Shown here: positions 7,030 to 7,322 of the stretch, one piece after another
Position numbering within the stretch: the stretch's first letter is position 1
Layout of the letters: each line of letters starts with the position of its first letter
From: Deltaproteobacteria bacterium
GTDB taxonomy: Bacteria > Desulfobacterota > Syntrophobacteria > BM002
DNA: 7,322 nt
Direction: 5' to 3'
NCBI GenBank assembly: GCA_020350905.1
Contig: CP070843.1
Span: 980,955-988,276 of the forward strand
The notes under the pieces: generated by a model
Seen by the model: the letters and a program-made list of their open reading frames with translations, nothing else
The model's database searches: none
What the model was told of the DNA's origin: nothing
Made by a program: the position numbers and the translations under genes

Positions 7030-7322
7030 GTGGGTTCAGACAACAAGGAAATGCTGCGTTCTCTACCGGCGGTTGACGAATTATTACGCCAAGAAGCTAT
7101 CAGTGAAGCAGTGGAGACCTATCCTCGCACGCTGGTGGTGCGAGCGGTACGGAACGTTCTGGACTGGAATAGGCAAGCCATCCTGAACGGAGAAGCCGCC
7201 TTTGACTCGCAGGGATTCGAGCAGGCTAACTTAGTGAAAGAGATTCTCGCGGAAATACAGCACCTGGCCACTTTTACCCTCCGCCGGGTTATTAATGGCA
7301 CAGGCATCATCGTCCATACTAA
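7030..7322 (+). CDS. selA: L-seryl-tRNA(Sec) selenium transferase (selenocysteine synthase), 5' part only
   Basis: Cytoplasmic PLP-dependent enzyme that converts Ser-tRNA(Sec) to selenocysteinyl-tRNA(Sec) with selenophosphate as donor. I translated 97 codons from GTG 7030-7032 to the window edge with no stop; about 80% of the gene lies outside. LRSLPAVDELL (9-19) is the conserved SelA N-terminal motif, followed by the helical region with VVRAVRNVLDWNRQAI. RRVINGTGIIVHT at the visible end matches the start of the PLP-fold core, where family members read RRVINATG-I-HTN. The PLP lysine is outside the window. The GTG is preferred because GGAG sits seven bases upstream; an in-frame ATG at 7051 is possible but has its AAGGA almost touching the codon. 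selB often follows selA in bacteria, but that cannot be seen here. The gene starts 222 bases after bioY, just behind a terminator-like hairpin. Confidence 0.94.
   Translation, partial: MGSDNKEMLRSLPAVDELLRQEAISEAVETYPRTLVVRAVRNVLDWNRQAILNGEAAFDSQGFEQANLVKEILAEIQHLATFTLRRVINGTGIIVHT

Noticed and set aside
1..7322. CRISPR array, insertion sequence, integron, phage or defence system
   Set aside because: No regularly spaced repeats, transposase, integrase or defence domains were seen; every long frame with recognisable motifs is a housekeeping or metabolic gene.

Overview
The window reads as an ordinary chromosomal stretch from a Gram-negative bacterium. It holds five protein genes, two of them cut by the window edges. 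I see no RNA genes, mobile elements, CRISPR arrays or phage genes, and I found no previously undescribed system. The best lineage guess is a strict anaerobe of the deltaproteobacterial (Desulfobacterota) type. That rests on a SurA-like periplasmic foldase (which implies an outer membrane), an asparaginyl-tRNA synthetase, a lone BioY biotin transporter and a selenocysteine gene (selA). The lineage is inference, not something the sequence proves.

Positions 1-6037, minus strand: three genes run in the same direction in the order mfd (transcription-repair coupling factor), then a secreted peptidyl-prolyl isomerase of the SurA/PrsA type, then asnS (asparaginyl-tRNA synthetase). asnS lacks only its last few codons, which lie beyond position 1. 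The gaps are 84 bases (mfd to isomerase) and 58 bases (isomerase to asnS), and neither holds a clear terminator, so co-transcription is plausible. The products serve DNA repair, envelope protein folding and translation; they share a transcript rather than a pathway.

Positions 6038-6219: a divergent intergenic region that must drive mfd leftwards and bioY rightwards. It contains a candidate bioY promoter, a strong bioY Shine-Dalgarno sequence and a 13-base interrupted palindrome of unknown role.

Positions 6220-7322, plus strand: bioY (biotin-uptake membrane protein) is followed after 222 non-coding bases by the 5' part of selA (selenocysteine synthase), which runs off the right edge. The non-coding stretch holds several possible hairpins. 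The last is a weak terminator-like stem followed by seven T, just ahead of the selA ribosome binding site. selA implies that this organism makes selenoproteins.

Non-ATG starts are common here: GTG for the isomerase, bioY and selA, and either ATG or an upstream TTG for mfd. No gene in the window has an internal stop or frameshift.
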